DNA from: Streptomyces sedi
GTDB lineage: Bacteria; Actinomycetota; Actinomycetes; Streptomycetales; Streptomycetaceae
NCBI RefSeq assembly: GCF_006335015.1
Contig: NZ_VDGT01000001.1
Coordinates: 434,001 to 498,000 of the forward strand
DNA length: 64,000 nucleotides
Direction: 5' to 3'
In this document: positions 1 to 9,848 of the stretch, piece after piece
Layout of the letters: every line of letters begins with the position of its first letter
Numbering within the stretch: position 1 is the first letter of the stretch
The notes under the pieces: generated by a model
What the model was told of the DNA's origin: nothing
What the model saw: the letters and a program-made list of their open reading frames with translations, nothing else
The model's database searches: none
Program-made: the position numbers and the translations under genes

Positions 1-2603
1 GTGATCCGCGCGATGTCGGCCTCGGCCGACTCACGGCGGGCGCGGATCTTGGCCACGACGGGCTCGGGCGCCTTGGCGAGGAACGCCTCGTTGCCCAGCT
101 TGGCCGTGGTGCCGGCCAGCTCCTTCTCCGCGGCGGCCAGGTCCTTGGCCAGGCGCTTGCGCTCGGCGGCGAAGTCGATCGCCCCCGAGAGGTCGAGCGC
201 CACGACCGCGCCGGCGGCCGGCAGGCTCGCCGTGGCGCTGAACGCCTCGCCCGCCGGCTCCAGCCGGAGCAGGGAGCGCATCGCCGGCTCGTGCGCGGCC
301 AGGCCGGTCTCCCCCAGGTCGAGGGTGGCCGGGACCCGCTGCCCCGGCTGGAGGCCCTGGTCGGCGCGGAACCTTCGCACCTCGGTGACCAGCTGGCGGA
401 CGGCGTCTAGCTCGCGCTCGGCCGCCGCGTCCCGGAACCCCGAGTCGGTCGGCCAGTCGGCGATCACCACGGAGTCGCCGCCGGTCAGCGTGGTCCACAA
501 CTCCTCGGTGACGAACGGGACCAGCGGGTGGAGCAGCCGCAGCGTCACGTCCAGCACCTCGCCCAGGACGCGGCGCGCGACCTCGGCCGGGCGCCCGCCG
601 GCGGCGAAGGTGGTCTTGGAGAGCTCCACGTACCAGTCGAAGACCTCGTCCCACGCGAAGTGGAAGAGCGCGTCGCTCAACTTGGCGAACTGGTAGTCGT
701 CGTAGTACGCGTCGACCTCGGCGACCACCGAGTTCAGCCGGGAGAGCACCCAGCGGTCGGTCGCGGACAGCTCGTCCGCGGCCGGCAGCGGGCCCTCGAC
801 GGTGGCGCCGTTGAGCAGGGCGAAGCGGGTGGCGTTCCACACCTTGTTCGCGAAGTTCCTCGACGCCTGGACCCAGTCCTCGCCGATCGGCACGTCGACG
901 CCCGGGTTGGCACCCCTGGCGAGCGTGAAACGGACGGCGTCCGAACCGTAGGCGTCCATCCAGTCCAGCGGATCGACCGCGTTCCCAAAGGACTTGGACA
1001 TCTTCTTGCCGAACTGGTCACGGACCATGCCGTGCAGCGCGATGGTGTGGAACGGCGGGACGCCGTCCATCGCGTACAGGCCGAACATCATCATCCGGGC
1101 GACCCAGAAGAAGAGGATGTCGTACCCGGTGACCAGGACCGAGTTCGGATAGAACTTCTCGACGCTCTCCGTGGCGTCCGGCCAGCCGAGCGTGGAGAAG
1201 GGCCACAGGCCGGAGGAGAACCAGGTGTCCAGCACGTCGGTGTCCTGATGCCACCCGGGGCCGCTCGGCGGCTCCTCGTCCGGGCCGACGCAGCGGATCT
1301 CGCCGTCCGGGCCGTACCAGACCGGGATGCGGTGGCCCCACCACAACTGGCGGGAGATGCACCAGTCGTGGAGGTTGTCCACCCACTCGAAGTACCGGGA
1401 GGACATCTCCTTGGGGTGGATCGCGACCCGGCCGTCGCGGACCGCGTCCCCCGCCGCCTCGGCCAACGGGCCGACCCTGACCCACCACTGCATGGACAGC
1501 CGGGGCTCGACCGTGGTGTGGCAGCGGGAGCAGTGGCCGACGGAGTGCTGATAGGGGCGCTTCTCCGCGACGACGCGCCCCTCCTCGCGGAGCGCGCCCA
1601 CGATGGCCGAGCGCGCCTCCAGCCGGTCCAGGCCCTGGAAGGGACCGGGCGCCGTGATCACCGCGTGCTCGTCCATCACCGTCAGCTGCGGCAGTCCGTG
1701 CCGGCGGCCGATCTCGAAGTCGTTGGGGTCGTGCGCCGGCGTGACCTTGACCGCGCCGGTGCCGAAGTCCGGGTCCACGTGCGGGTCGGCGACGACCGGG
1801 ATCGAACGGTCGGTCAGTGGCAGCCGGATCTCGCGGCCGACGAGATGGCGGTACCGCTCGTCGTCCGGGTGGACCGCGACGGCGGTGTCACCCAGCATCG
1901 TCTCCGCCCTGGTGGTGGCGACGACCAGCGAGTCCTCACCCTCGCCGTACCGGATGGAGACCAACTCGCCGTCGTCGTCCTGGTACTCGACCTCGATGTC
2001 GGAGATGGCCGTCAGACAGCGCGGGCACCAGTTGATGATGCGCTCGGCGCGGTAGATCAACTCGTCGTCGTAGAGGCGCTTGAAGATCGTGTTGACCGCG
2101 CGGGAGAGGCCCTCGTCCATCGTGAAGCGCTCGCGCGACCAGGCGACTCCGTCGCCGAGGCGGCGCATCTGCCCCGAGATGGTGCCGCCGGACTCGGCCT
2201 TCCACTGCCAGACCCGCTCGACGAACGCCTCACGGCCCAGGTCGTGCCGGGACTTGCCCTCGCCGGCCAACTCGCGCTCCACGCGGTTCTGGGTGGCGAT
2301 GCCCGCGTGGTCCATGCCCGGCTGCCAGAGGGTCTCGTACCCCTGCATCCGCTTGCGCCGGGTGAGCGCGTCGATGAGCGTGTGCTCGAAGGCGTGGCCC
2401 AGGTGGAGACTTCCCGTGACGTTGGGCGGCGGGATGACGATCGTGTACGGCTCCTTGTCGCTGGCCGCGTCCGCCTCGAAGTAACCGCGGTCTACCCAGC
2501 GCTCGTACAGCTTCCCCTCTACGTCGGCCGGCGTGTACTGCGTCGGCAGATCTGCGGGGGCGCTGTGGGGCCCGTCGGCGGGCGGCTGAGTGTTCTCGGT
2601 CAC
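1..2603 (-). CDS. valS: Valine--tRNA ligase (3' end beyond window)
   Basis: Valyl-tRNA synthetase, charging tRNA-Val in the cytoplasm. The frame runs off the left edge; about 867 residues are visible, and actinobacterial ValRS is usually 870-880, so only the last few residues are missing. Both class I signatures are seen: HLGH at residues 67-70 and KMSKS at 534-538 (inside [10 protein letters not shown]). The long insert between them fits the CP1 editing domain. The last 60 or so visible residues form the charged C-terminal coiled coil of the family. I chose the GTG at 2603 ([11 protein letters not shown]). It has no Shine-Dalgarno sequence, and a TAGACT hexamer ends 7 nt before it, so translation is probably leaderless. 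The oppositely oriented gene at 2851 separates it from clpX. Confidence 0.97.
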   Translation of the reverse strand, partial: MTENTQPPADGPHSAPADLPTQYTPADVEGKLYERWVDRGYFEADAASDKEPYTIVIPPPNVTGSLHLGHAFEHTLIDALTRRKRMQGYETLWQPGMDHAGIATQNRVERELAGEGKSRHDLGREAFVERVWQWKAESGGTISGQMRRLGDGVAWSRERFTMDEGLSRAVNTIFKRLYDDELIYRAERIINWCPRCLTAISDIEVEYQDDDGELVSIRYGEGEDSLVVATTRAETMLGDTAVAVHPDDERYRHLVGREIRLPLTDRSIPVVADPHVDPDFGTGAVKVTPAHDPNDFEIGRRHGLPQLTVMDEHAVITAPGPFQGLDRLEARSAIVGALREEGRVVAEKRPYQHSVGHCSRCHTTVEPRLSMQWWVRVGPLAEAAGDAVRDGRVAIHPKEMSSRYFEWVDNLHDWCISRQLWWGHRIPVWYGPDGEIRCVGPDEEPPSGPGWHQDTDVLDTWFSSGLWPFSTLGWPDATESVEKFYPNSVLVTGYDILFFWVARMMMFGLYAMDGVPPFHTIALHGMVRDQFGKKMSKSFGNAVDPLDWMDAYGSDAVRFTLARGANPGVDVPIGEDWVQASRNFANKVWNATRFALLNGATVEGPLPAADELSATDRWVLSRLNSVVAEVDAYYDDYQFAKLSDALFHFAWDEVFDWYVELSKTTFAAGGRPAEVARRVLGEVLDVTLRLLHPLVPFVTEELWTTLTGGDSVVIADWPTDSGFRDAAAERELDAVRQLVTEVRRFRADQGLQPGQRVPATLDLGETGLAAHEPAMRSLLRLEPAGEAFSATASLPAAGAVVALDLSGAIDFAAERKRLAKDLAAAEKELAGTTAKLGNEAFLAKAPEPVVAKIRARRESAEADIARI

Positions 2604-2610
2604 GGCGGTA

Positions 2611-2616
2611 AGTCTA
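2611..2616 (-). promoter_or_regulatory. Putative -10 hexamer of a leaderless valS transcript
   Basis: On the minus strand TAGACT is followed by 7 nt and then the GTG start of valS. This puts the likely transcription start at or next to the first codon. No -35 box is clear. Confidence 0.45.
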
Positions 2617-2850
2617 GAACGCCCCACTGACACTCGGCGCACCAGTTTCCCCGCGCCGCCGACCGCCCGACGGTCGCCGGTCAACACCCCCGCGCCGCCG
2701 GGGAGATCGGCGGGTATGCCCGTTCCGGAAAGAAGCCCGGGGGGACTTGCGCGGAGTGGGGAGATGTGATTGGGGTGGATGTACAGCAAGCCATCTCATC
2801 CGACAGGATGTGCTCGACGCTGACGATGTCGGGTTTTTGAGGGGAACACC

Positions 2851-3990
2851 ATGAGTCACAACCAGCCGGGCCCCTACGGGCAGCAGCCCCCGCCGGGGCA
2901 GCAGCCCGGGCAGCCCGGCCCGTACGGGGCGCCGCCGCCGCAGGGCGCTCCAGGCGGCGGGCCGAACCCGTACGCCCAGGGCGGCGCACCCGGCGCGCCT
3001 CAGGGCCCCGGCTACGGATACCCGCAGCAGCCCGGCGGCGCCCCTGGCCAGCCAGGCCCCTACGGCCAGCCCCAGCCGCCCGGCGCCCCGGGACAGCCCG
3101 GGCCCTACGGCCAGCAGCCGCCGCCCGGCCAGTACCCGGGTCAGCCCGGCGCTCCCGGTCAGCCCCCCGGGCCCTACGGCCAGCCGCAGCCGCCCTCGGG
3201 CGGTGGCGGCAACAAGACGCTGCTCATCGTGATCGCCTCGATCGTGGCACTCGCCGTGGTCGGCGGCGGCGCCTTCTTCCTGCTCGGCGGCGACGATGAC
3301 GACGAGGGTGGTGGCGGCGGCGGCGGCAACGCGGGCGGCGACCCCGACGCCAGCTACATGCTGGAGTTCCCGCAGACCACGGGCGAGTACACGGCGGTGC
3401 AGCCTCCCACCGGCACCGACGACTTCACCGAGGAGGAGCTCGCCCAGATCGGTCTCACCGACGCGGAGGTCTCCACGGCCACCTACCTGGCCGGGATGAC
3501 CCCCGAGGAGGCGGCCTCCCTGATGGACCCCTCGGAGCTGGGCTCCACCGAGGTCACCACCCTGTTCACCGTCGGCATGTGGGGCACGGTCGAGGACCCC
3601 GCGGGCACGGTGGACGCCTTCCTGGCCTACGGCGCCGAGGAGGCGTCCGGCTCCGGCGGTGAGGTGAACCTGCTCGGCGAGCCCGAGGAGGTGAACCCCG
3701 ACGGCCTGGACGGCGCGGTCATGAAGTGCCAGCAGGCGGAGTCGCAGGACGCCTTCACCGGCGAGATGGTGCAGGTGCCGCTCTGCGTCTGGGCCGACTA
3801 CAGCACCGCCGGCTTCATCACGATGCAGCGGCAGTCCGGCCAGGGCAGCACCGAGGTGCCGCTGGAGGAGGCCGGCGAGCACGCCGCCCAGCTGCGTTCG
3901 GACTCGCTGGTCGAGGACCAGGGCGGCTCCGGCGGCGCGGGCGAGGGCGAGGGCGACGGCGCCTCCGAGGAGGAGCCGGTGCTCCCGTGA
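2851..3990 (+). CDS. Pro/Gly/Gln-rich single-pass membrane protein, unknown function
   Basis: A 379-residue protein in three parts. Residues 1-125 are a low-complexity cytoplasmic tail of repeated PGQPGPYGQ-like blocks. Residues about 127-148 form one transmembrane helix (TLLIVIASIVALAVVGGGAF core), followed by an acidic Asp/Gly stretch. The extracytoplasmic C-terminal part of about 220 residues is acidic, has two cysteines (MKCQQ and PLCVW), and ends in another Gly/Glu-rich tail. The start is well supported by GAGGGG about 6 nt upstream of the ATG. This layout is common for Streptomyces membrane proteins of unknown role. I recognise no catalytic motif; an anchored lipoprotein-like or cell-envelope function is only a guess. 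It is transcribed alone, divergently from valS, and ends at a strong terminator. Confidence 0.85.
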   Translation: MSHNQPGPYGQQPPPGQQPGQPGPYGAPPPQGAPGGGPNPYAQGGAPGAPQGPGYGYPQQPGGAPGQPGPYGQPQPPGAPGQPGPYGQQPPPGQYPGQPGAPGQPPGPYGQPQPPSGGGGNKTLLIVIASIVALAVVGGGAFFLLGGDDDDEGGGGGGGNAGGDPDASYMLEFPQTTGEYTAVQPPTGTDDFTEEELAQIGLTDAEVSTATYLAGMTPEEAASLMDPSELGSTEVTTLFTVGMWGTVEDPAGTVDAFLAYGAEEASGSGGEVNLLGEPEEVNPDGLDGAVMKCQQAESQDAFTGEMVQVPLCVWADYSTAGFITMQRQSGQGSTEVPLEEAGEHAAQLRSDSLVEDQGGSGGAGEGEGDGASEEEPVLP

Positions 3991-4012
3991 GCGCACACCG
4001 CTGACGAGCCAA

Positions 4013-4056
4013 CGCGAGAGGGGCCCCGGACCGGTCGGTCCGGGGCCCCTCTCGTG
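4013..4056. terminator. Strong hairpin terminator between convergent genes
   Basis: A 17-bp perfect GC-rich inverted repeat (4016-4032 with 4037-4053) with a 4-nt loop, extendable by a few outer pairs. It lies between the end of the gene at 2851-3990 and the end of clpX, so it can stop transcription from both sides. Confidence 0.85.
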
Positions 4057-4116
4057 GCTCGTGCGACTTCGTCGCCGCGGGCGGGCGGGCGCCCGCCACG
4101 CGCCTCAGGCCGGCCG

Positions 4117-5412
4117 TCAGGCGGTCTTCTCCTGCGGCGGCACGGAGGCGTCCCGCTGCTTGGCCAGCCGGGAACGGGGCACCAGCGTCGGGTTCACGTT
4201 GGAGCGGACCACGTCCTCCGTGATCACGACCTGGCCGACGTCCTGCCGGGACGGCACCTCGTACATCACGGACATCAGCACCTCCTCCATGATCGCCCGC
4301 AGGCCGCGCGCCCCGGTGCCCCGGAGGATGGCCTGGTCGGCGATGGCCTCCAGCGCCGGAAGGTCGAACTCCAGCTCCACCCCGTCCAGCTCGAAGAGCC
4401 GCTGGTACTGCTTGATCAGCGCGTTCCTCGGCTCGACGAGGATGCGCAGCAGCGCCTCGCGGTCCAGGTTGTGCACCGAGGTGATCACGGGGAGCCGGCC
4501 GATGAACTCGGGGATCATCCCGTACTTCACCAGGTCCTCGGGGAGCGCCTCGGTGAGCAGGCCCGCGCTGTCCCGCTCCCGCTTGGAGCGGATGTCCGCG
4601 CCGAAGCCGATGCCCCGGGCGCCGGAGCGGGCCCTGATGATGTCGTCGAGCCCGGCGAAGGCGCCGCCGACGATGAAGAGCACGTTGGACGTGTCGATCT
4701 GGAGGAACTCCTGGTGCGGGTGCTTGCGCCCGCCCTGCGGCGGCACGGCCGCCGTGGTGCCCTCCAGGATCTTCAGCAGGGCCTGCTGGACGCCCTCGCC
4801 CGAGACGTCACGGGTGATCGACGGGTTCTCGCTCTTGCGCGCGACCTTGTCGATCTCGTCGATGTAGATGATCCCCTGCTCGGCCTTCTTGATGTCGTAG
4901 TCGGCCGCCTGGATCAGCTTGAGCAGGATGTTCTCCACGTCCTCGCCCACGTAGCCGGCCTCGGTGAGGGCGGTCGCGTCGGTGATGGCGAACGGGACGT
5001 TCAACATCCTGGCGAGGGTCTGCGCCAGCAGGGTCTTGCCCGAGCCCGTGGGGCCGAGCAGCAGGATGTTCGACTTGGAGAGCTCGATCTCCTCGTCGCG
5101 CGCGGCGTGGGAGTCACTGGCGCGCACGCGCTTGTAGTGGTTGTACACGGCGACGGAGAGCGCCTTCTTCGCGTCCTCCTGGCCGACCACATAGCTTTCG
5201 AGGAAGTCGTAGATCTCCCTCGGCTTGGGCAGCTCCCCCAGGTCGGAGTCGGGCGATTCCGCCAGCTCCTCCTCGATGATCTCGTTGCAGAGATCAATGC
5301 ACTCATCGCAGATATAGACCCCCGGGCCCGCGATGAGCTTCTTCACCTGTTTCTGACTCTTGCCGCAGAACGAGCACTTGAGCAGATCGCCGCCATCACC
5401 GATGCGTGCCAC
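4117..5412 (-). CDS. clpX: ATP-dependent Clp protease ATP-binding subunit ClpX
   Basis: AAA+ unfoldase that recognises, unfolds and feeds substrates into the ClpP1P2 chamber. At 431 residues it has full length. The N-terminal zinc-binding domain has C13, C16, C35 and C38. Walker A GPTGSGKT is at 120-127, Walker B IIYIDEID near 185, and an IGF-type ClpP-docking element (ARGIGFGAD) in the middle. The GTG start has an AAGGGGAAG ribosome site. It follows clpP1 and clpP2 on the same strand but is separated from clpP2 by 192 bp holding a hairpin, so it may be partly uncoupled from the clpP operon. Confidence 0.97.
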   Translation of the reverse strand: MARIGDGGDLLKCSFCGKSQKQVKKLIAGPGVYICDECIDLCNEIIEEELAESPDSDLGELPKPREIYDFLESYVVGQEDAKKALSVAVYNHYKRVRASDSHAARDEEIELSKSNILLLGPTGSGKTLLAQTLARMLNVPFAITDATALTEAGYVGEDVENILLKLIQAADYDIKKAEQGIIYIDEIDKVARKSENPSITRDVSGEGVQQALLKILEGTTAAVPPQGGRKHPHQEFLQIDTSNVLFIVGGAFAGLDDIIRARSGARGIGFGADIRSKRERDSAGLLTEALPEDLVKYGMIPEFIGRLPVITSVHNLDREALLRILVEPRNALIKQYQRLFELDGVELEFDLPALEAIADQAILRGTGARGLRAIMEEVLMSVMYEVPSRQDVGQVVITEDVVRSNVNPTLVPRSRLAKQRDASVPPQEKTA

Positions 5413-5501
5413 GAGGTGCTTCCCCTTCGACTGCGCACCGCCGGGGTGACGGTGCCGAGTGCTTACAGAAGACGACGGTACCTCGTTGGCCCGGTGGATT
5501 G

Positions 5502-5552
5502 GTCCCCCTTGACGGGAATCCCCCTGGGCGGGGCCTTCCCGTCAAAGGGGAC
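5502..5552. terminator. Inverted repeat between clpP2 and clpX
   Basis: Arms 5502-5518 and 5536-5552 match at 16 of 17 positions, around a 17-nt GC-rich loop. There is no T-run. On the minus strand it lies downstream of clpP2 and upstream of clpX, so it could be a partial terminator, an attenuator, or a processing or stabilising hairpin for the clpP1P2 message. Confidence 0.55.
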
Positions 5553-5604
5553 AGAGCCGTTTCACGTGCCGAATGTGGTGTCCGGCACAGGTACCGATGG
5601 TGGC

Positions 5605-6255
5605 CTATTCGGCCGTGGAGGTGCGGGTCGTGATGATCTGGTCGATCAGGCCGTAGTCGACGGCCTCGCCCGCGGTGAGGATCTTGTCGCGCTCGATGTC
5701 GTCGCGGATCTGCTCGATCGGCTTGGTCGAGTGCTTGGCCAGCATCTCTTCGAGCTGGGTGCGCATCCGCTGGACCTCGCGCGCGGCGATCTCCAGGTCG
5801 GAGACCTGGCCGCGGCCGGTCTCCGAGTAGGGCTGGTGGATCAGGACCCGCGAGTTCGGCAGGGCCATCCGCTTGCCGGGGGTGCCCGCGGCGAGCAGCA
5901 CGGCCGCGGCCGACGCGGCCTGGCCCATGCAGACCGTCTGGATGTCCGGCTTGACGAAGACCATGGTGTCGTAGATCGCGGTCAGCGCCGTGAACGAGCC
6001 ACCCGGGCTGTTGATGTAGATCTGGATGTCGCGGTCCGGGTCGATGGACTCCAGGCAGAGCAGCTGGGCCATCACGTCGTTCGCCGAGGCGTCGTCGATC
6101 TGCACCCCGAGGAAGATCACGCCCTCCTCGAAGAGCTTCGCGTACGGGTCGTACTCGCGCACGCCCTGCGAGGTGCGCTCGACGAAGCGCGGGATCACGT
6201 AACGGGACTCGGCCGGCAGACGGTCGTAGAGGCCGGAGCCTGGGAACTTGTTCAT
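5605..6255 (-). CDS. clpP2: ATP-dependent Clp protease proteolytic subunit 2
   Basis: Serine peptidase of the Clp system, 216 residues. The triad is Ser115 (GQAASAAA), His140 (LIHQPY) and Asp190 (ERDKIL), with the spacing found in E. coli ClpP. The IGF-loop region [14 protein letters not shown] is intact. It lies 73 bp downstream of clpP1 on the same strand. In actinobacteria the active peptidase is a mixed ClpP1P2 tetradecamer, and the pairing here fits that. The ATG at 6255 is preceded by AAGGCGG at a rather long spacing of about 11 nt. Confidence 0.96.
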   Translation of the reverse strand: MNKFPGSGLYDRLPAESRYVIPRFVERTSQGVREYDPYAKLFEEGVIFLGVQIDDASANDVMAQLLCLESIDPDRDIQIYINSPGGSFTALTAIYDTMVFVKPDIQTVCMGQAASAAAVLLAAGTPGKRMALPNSRVLIHQPYSETGRGQVSDLEIAAREVQRMRTQLEEMLAKHSTKPIEQIRDDIERDKILTAGEAVDYGLIDQIITTRTSTAE

Positions 6256-6328
6256 CGGTGTGTGTACCGCCTTGGTCTAGGCTTGCGAACGGGGCAGCGA
6301 GCGTCGGTGCGGGTGGTCCGGCCGGGAC

Positions 6329-6943
6329 TCAGGCGCCCGTGCCTCCGCCACCCGTGATGTCCGACGCGCTGCCGATGACCCGGTCCAGCAGGCCGTAGTC
6401 CCGCGCCTCCTCGGCGGAGAACCAGCGGTCCCGGTCCGCGTCGCGCTCCCACTGCTCCTCGGAGACGCCCGAGTGCTCGGCGGAGAGCTTGGCCATCTTC
6501 CGCTTGGTGCGCAGCAGCTGCTCCGCGTGGATCTTGATGTCCGAGGCGGAGCCGGCGAGGCCGGCCGACGGCTGGTGGATCAGCACCTCGGCGTTGGGCA
6601 GCGCGTAGCGCTTGCCGGGGGCACCCGCCGTCAGCAGGAACTGGCCCATCGACGCCGCCAGGCCCATGGCGATGGTGACCACGTCGTTCTTGACGAACTG
6701 CATGGTGTCGTAGATCGCCATGCCGGCCGAGATCGAGCCGCCGGGGCTGTTGATGTAGAGAAAGATGTCCTTGTCCGGATCGGCGGCGAGCAGCAGCAGC
6801 TGCGCCGTGATCCGGTTGGCGATGTCATCGTCCACCGGCTGGCCCAGGAAGATGATGCGCTCGTCGAGCAGCCGGTTGTAGACCTGATCGCCGAGGCTGC
6901 CGCTTGTCGGCTCCGCTGCGGCGGAGGGCATCAAGAGCGTCAC
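6329..6943 (-). CDS. clpP1: ATP-dependent Clp protease proteolytic subunit 1
   Basis: Serine peptidase partner of ClpP2, 204 residues. The triad is Ser98 (GLAASMG), His123 (LIHQPS) and Asp172 (DADRDRW). The N-terminal 15 residues are a short Ala-rich leader that may be cut off by autoprocessing, as known for this family. The start is the GTG at 6943 behind AGGTGG; the ATG four codons later is a possible alternative. It heads the clpP1-clpP2 unit. A ClgR-box-like element lies about 120 bp upstream. Confidence 0.96.
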   Translation of the reverse strand: MTLLMPSAAAEPTSGSLGDQVYNRLLDERIIFLGQPVDDDIANRITAQLLLLAADPDKDIFLYINSPGGSISAGMAIYDTMQFVKNDVVTIAMGLAASMGQFLLTAGAPGKRYALPNAEVLIHQPSAGLAGSASDIKIHAEQLLRTKRKMAKLSAEHSGVSEEQWERDADRDRWFSAEEARDYGLLDRVIGSASDITGGGGTGA

Positions 6944-7064
6944 GTATCCACCTGCTCATTCCTGGACGGTCCAGGCCACGTGTGCCCGGCCGTCACTCGA
7001 CTTCTGGCGTGTTTCTAGGGACCCTAACGCGCGGCTCCGACAGACCCATCCCGACCAGGGAACT

Positions 7065-7080
7065 GTTCGCTGTGAGCGCA
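7065..7080 (+). promoter_or_regulatory. Possible ClgR box upstream of clpP1
   Basis: The sequence GTTCGCTGTGAGCG contains CGCT-N3-AGCG and fits the GTTCGC-N5-GCG form described for the activator ClgR, which controls clpP1P2 in Streptomyces. It is 122 bp upstream of the clpP1 start, in the interval after tig. The match was made by eye. Confidence 0.5.
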
Positions 7081-7166
7081 GGGTCGCCCCTCCCGGGCGG
7101 TAACGGGGCGGCGGCGGGCTGACGGTGAGTCTGCGGGCGCCGCGGGGGAAAGGGGCGCGGGGTGCG

Positions 7167-7205
7167 GGAAGGGGGCCGGACGCTCGCGGCGTCCGGCCCC
7201 CTTCC
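7167..7205 (-). terminator. Terminator of tig
   Basis: A perfect 17-bp inverted repeat, 7167-7183 with 7189-7205, around a 5-nt loop. It lies 21 bp after the tig stop codon on the minus strand, so tig is likely transcribed apart from clpP1. Confidence 0.85.
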
Positions 7206-7225
7206 GTGGTGTGACTGGGGCCCGC

Positions 7226-8647
7226 TCAGCTCTCGTTGGGCTTCGCTTCGCCCTGCTCGCCGGTCGTGGCGGCCTCGTTGGCCTCCGCGGCCTCGGCGAC
7301 GGCGTCGGTGGCCTCGCCGGCCTCCTCGCCCTCGTCCTCGTCCTCCAGGTCGACGACCTCACCGTTGGTGTCCTTCACGGTGGCCGACTCGACGACGGAG
7401 GCCAGCGCCTTGCCGCGGCTGACCTCGCCGACCAGCATCGAGACCTGGTTGCCCTCGACGACGGCCTTCGCGAACTGGTCGGGGCTCATGCCGGAGGACT
7501 GCGCGCGGCGCACCAGGTGCTCCGTCAGCTCCTCCTGGCTCACGTTCAGCTCGTCGCGGCGGGCGATCTCGTCCAGCACGAACTGGGTGCGGATGCCCTT
7601 CTCCGCCTGCTCCCGCAGCTCGTCGTCGAACTCCTCGGCGGTCTTCTCCTGGAGCTTGAGGTAGGCCTCCAGGTCCATGCCGAGCTGCGGCAGCTGGTGG
7701 TGCTCCAGGTTGTGCTTGCGGGTCTTGATCTCCTCCGCCAGCAGCTTCTCGGGGAGCGGGACCTCGACCAGCTCCAGGAGGGCGTCGAGCACCTTCTCCT
7801 GGGCCTCGGTGGCCTGCTGGTAGGTGCGCTCCTCGCTCAGCCGGCGGCGGCTGTCGTCCCGCAGCGCCTCCAGGGTGTCGAACTCGCTGGCCAGCTGGGC
7901 GAAGTCGTCGTCCAGCTCGGGCAGCTCGCGGGAGGAGACGCTCTCGACCGTGACGCCGACCTCGGCCTCCTGGCCGGCGCCGGAGCCGCCCTTCAGCTCG
8001 CTGGTGAAGGTGGCGGTGCCGCCGGCGGCGAGGCCGGTGACGGCCTCGTCCAGGCCGTCGAGCATCTGGCCGGAACCGATCGTGTAGTCCACGCCGGTCG
8101 CGACGCCGTCCTCCAGCAGCTCGCCGTCGACCCGGGCCTCCAGGTCGATCTTGACGACGTCGCCCTCGGCGGCCTCGCGCTCGACGACGCTGGTGGAGGC
8201 GAAGCGCTCACGGAGCTGGTCGACGGCCTTGTCGATGTCCTCGTCGGCGACCTCGACGGCGTCCACGGTGACCTCGATACCGGAGTAGTCCGGGATCTCC
8301 AGCTCGGGACGGATGTCCACCTCGGCGGTGAACGTCAGGGTGTCGTTGTCCTTCAGGTCGGTGATGTCGACGTCGGGCTGGCCCAGCGGGTTCAGCTCGC
8401 CCTCGTTGACCGCCTCGGTGTAGAACTTGGGCAGCGCGTCGTTGACCGCTTCCTCAAGGACGGCGGCCCGTCCGAAGCGCTGGTCGATGACGCGGGCGGG
8501 GATCTTCCCCTTGCGGAAGCCCGGCACCTGGACCTGCTGGTTGATCTTCCGGTACGCCGCGTCGAGGCTGGGCTTGAGCTCCTCGAAGGGCACCTCGACA
8601 GTGAGCCGAACCCGGGTGGGGTTCAGGGTCTCCACGGCGCTCTTCAC
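7226..8647 (-). CDS. tig: Trigger factor
   Basis: Ribosome-bound chaperone and peptidyl-prolyl isomerase acting on nascent chains at the exit tunnel. The 473-residue protein starts with the ribosome-binding domain, including the GFRKGKIP signature, then an FKBP-type PPIase domain (about residues 150-240), the helical C-terminal domain and a long acidic Glu/Ala tail typical of actinobacteria. The frame is open for 25 more codons upstream, but the GTG at 8647 ([12 protein letters not shown]) has AAGGAGA 7 nt upstream and matches the usual N-terminus. The linkage tig - clpP1 - clpP2 - clpX is widely conserved. Confidence 0.96.
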   Translation of the reverse strand: MKSAVETLNPTRVRLTVEVPFEELKPSLDAAYRKINQQVQVPGFRKGKIPARVIDQRFGRAAVLEEAVNDALPKFYTEAVNEGELNPLGQPDVDITDLKDNDTLTFTAEVDIRPELEIPDYSGIEVTVDAVEVADEDIDKAVDQLRERFASTSVVEREAAEGDVVKIDLEARVDGELLEDGVATGVDYTIGSGQMLDGLDEAVTGLAAGGTATFTSELKGGSGAGQEAEVGVTVESVSSRELPELDDDFAQLASEFDTLEALRDDSRRRLSEERTYQQATEAQEKVLDALLELVEVPLPEKLLAEEIKTRKHNLEHHQLPQLGMDLEAYLKLQEKTAEEFDDELREQAEKGIRTQFVLDEIARRDELNVSQEELTEHLVRRAQSSGMSPDQFAKAVVEGNQVSMLVGEVSRGKALASVVESATVKDTNGEVVDLEDEDEGEEAGEATDAVAEAAEANEAATTGEQGEAKPNES

Positions 8648-8747
8648 GGTAGGTCTCCTTGGGGCTGACAATCGAGAGATAGGCGGTCGTCGCTGAAGCG
8701 CTCCATATGTCGGACACACCACAGGCGCACAGGTGAGTCATCGTACG

Positions 8748-8824
8748 TGGTCGGGGTGGCCGGATTCGAACCGACGACCTTCCGCTCCCAAAGCGGACGC
8801 GCTACCAAGCTGCGCCACACCCCG
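8748..8824 (-). tRNA. tRNA-Pro (anticodon TGG)
   Basis: A complete cloverleaf on the minus strand: acceptor CGGGGTG/CACCCCG, D-arm GCGCAGCTTGGTAGCGC, anticodon loop CTTTGGGAG with TGG, and T-loop GGTTCGAATCC. Position 8751 is the discriminator A, and the 3' CCA is encoded (8748-8750). Confidence 0.96.
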
Positions 8825-8937
8825 TCGTGGCTCACGACGCGATACGTAGGGTACAGGGCCGCGGACACGGGCCATCCCCCGGTCCCATGCCGCGTCGGCG
8901 GCGATCTCACCGGCTCGGGGCGGGGTTTGGGCGCTGG

Positions 8938-8943
8938 TACGAT
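8938..8943 (+). promoter_or_regulatory. Possible -10 box of tRNA-Gly
   Basis: TACGAT lies 54 nt before the mature tRNA-Gly 5' end. No convincing -35 box is visible, so this rests on the hexamer and its position only. Confidence 0.3.
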
Positions 8944-8997
8944 GCCCATTGTTCGGGAAGTGGGGCGCGGGCCACCGCGACCTTCCGTCCCCGGCAA

Positions 8998-9068
8998 GCG
9001 GGCGTAGCTCAATGGTAGAGCCCTGGTCTTCCAAACCAGCTACGCGGGTTCGATTCCCGTCGCCCGCT
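8998..9068 (+). tRNA. tRNA-Gly (anticodon TCC)
   Basis: A 71-nt cloverleaf: acceptor GCGGGCG/CGCCCGC, D-arm TAGCTCAATGGTAGAGC, anticodon stem-loop CTGGTCTTCCAAACCAG with TCC, and T-arm GGGTTCGATTCCC. Discriminator is T. The CCA end is not encoded. It is divergent from tRNA-Pro, 173 bp away. Confidence 0.97.
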
Positions 9069-9160
9069 CTCGTCTCCGCCCCGCGCGCCCGGCGCGCACC
9101 TGTCGGCCCGGCCCCCACGGGGAGCCGGGCCCTCGCGTTTCCGGAGGCCGACCGCGCCTC

Positions 9161-9373
9161 TCAGGGCGCGCTGTTGATCGAGTCGTCGACCTCGTTGACA
9201 CCGTCGGTGACCGACTGGAGGAAGTCGTTTATCGGGTCGGCGGCGCCGGTGGAGGCGAGGGAGAAGCCGAAGAGGATCGCCACGATGGCCGGTCCCCACT
9301 TGACCGCCCCGCTCCGGATCATGAAGAACATGATCACGCCGAACAGCAGGGCCAGAGAGAACGAGATAACCAC
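9161..9373 (-). CDS. Small two-helix membrane protein, unknown
   Basis: A 70-residue protein with two hydrophobic segments (about residues 2-19 and 25-43), then a polar, acidic C-terminal tail (DPINDFLQSVTDGVNEVDDSI). The GTG start has AAGGTG about 9 nt upstream. It stands alone between tRNA-Gly and a 475-bp stretch without genes. I do not recognise a function. Confidence 0.7.
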   Translation of the reverse strand: MVISFSLALLFGVIMFFMIRSGAVKWGPAIVAILFGFSLASTGAADPINDFLQSVTDGVNEVDDSINSAP

Positions 9374-9835
9374 AACTGATCACACCTTCGGAAGGTCGCC
9401 ACTGCTCCGTCAGGGGCTTGACCACGGCCGCCGCACCCCCGCAGGCACCATCGTGCCATCAACTACCGGGTCAGTGGAGGCGGATGACCAACCGACGGAC
9501 CCGATCGGGCGGTGCCGACGCGACGTTGGGCGACGAACCGCCCGTTATCGCTCCGTTAGCCACCGCCGTCGCCCCGCGTATGCATTTCCCACGCTCCGTA
9601 AACCGTGTTCGGGATCACGCCGGCCGGTGATCGGACGGCGTCATTCGTCGAGCACCACGTGGAGCGTCGGGGACCGGCAGACGGGGCGAAACACACCATT
9701 TAATCCGGTCAAATCGCATCATCAAGGACAGGTGCCGTCGCCTCCCCCACCCATGGGCTCTCGTTTCATCGGATGAATCTCTTCCAAGATTCCCGCATTC
9801 CGCTCGGCGAATGTACGGACGACCTGGGGAAGCGC
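9374..9835. other. Gene-free stretch upstream of the acyltransferase
   Basis: About 460 bp, locally more AT-rich than its surroundings (for example around 9700-9830). I find no frame with convincing codon use. The only element I can point to is the -10-like hexamer directly before the next gene. Confidence 0.5.
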
Positions 9836-9841
9836 TATCGT
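9836..9841 (+). promoter_or_regulatory. Putative -10 hexamer of a leaderless acyltransferase transcript
   Basis: TATCGT, then 7 nt, then the ATG at 9849. The spacing matches the other leaderless starts in this window and is the reason for choosing that ATG. Confidence 0.45.
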
Positions 9842-9848
9842 GCGGACA

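Noticed and set aside
2614..3996. A 460-residue minus-strand frame over the Pro/Gly-rich gene
   Set aside because: The plus-strand frame has a ribosome site, a TM helix and a terminator; the minus frame is low-complexity and without a start signal.
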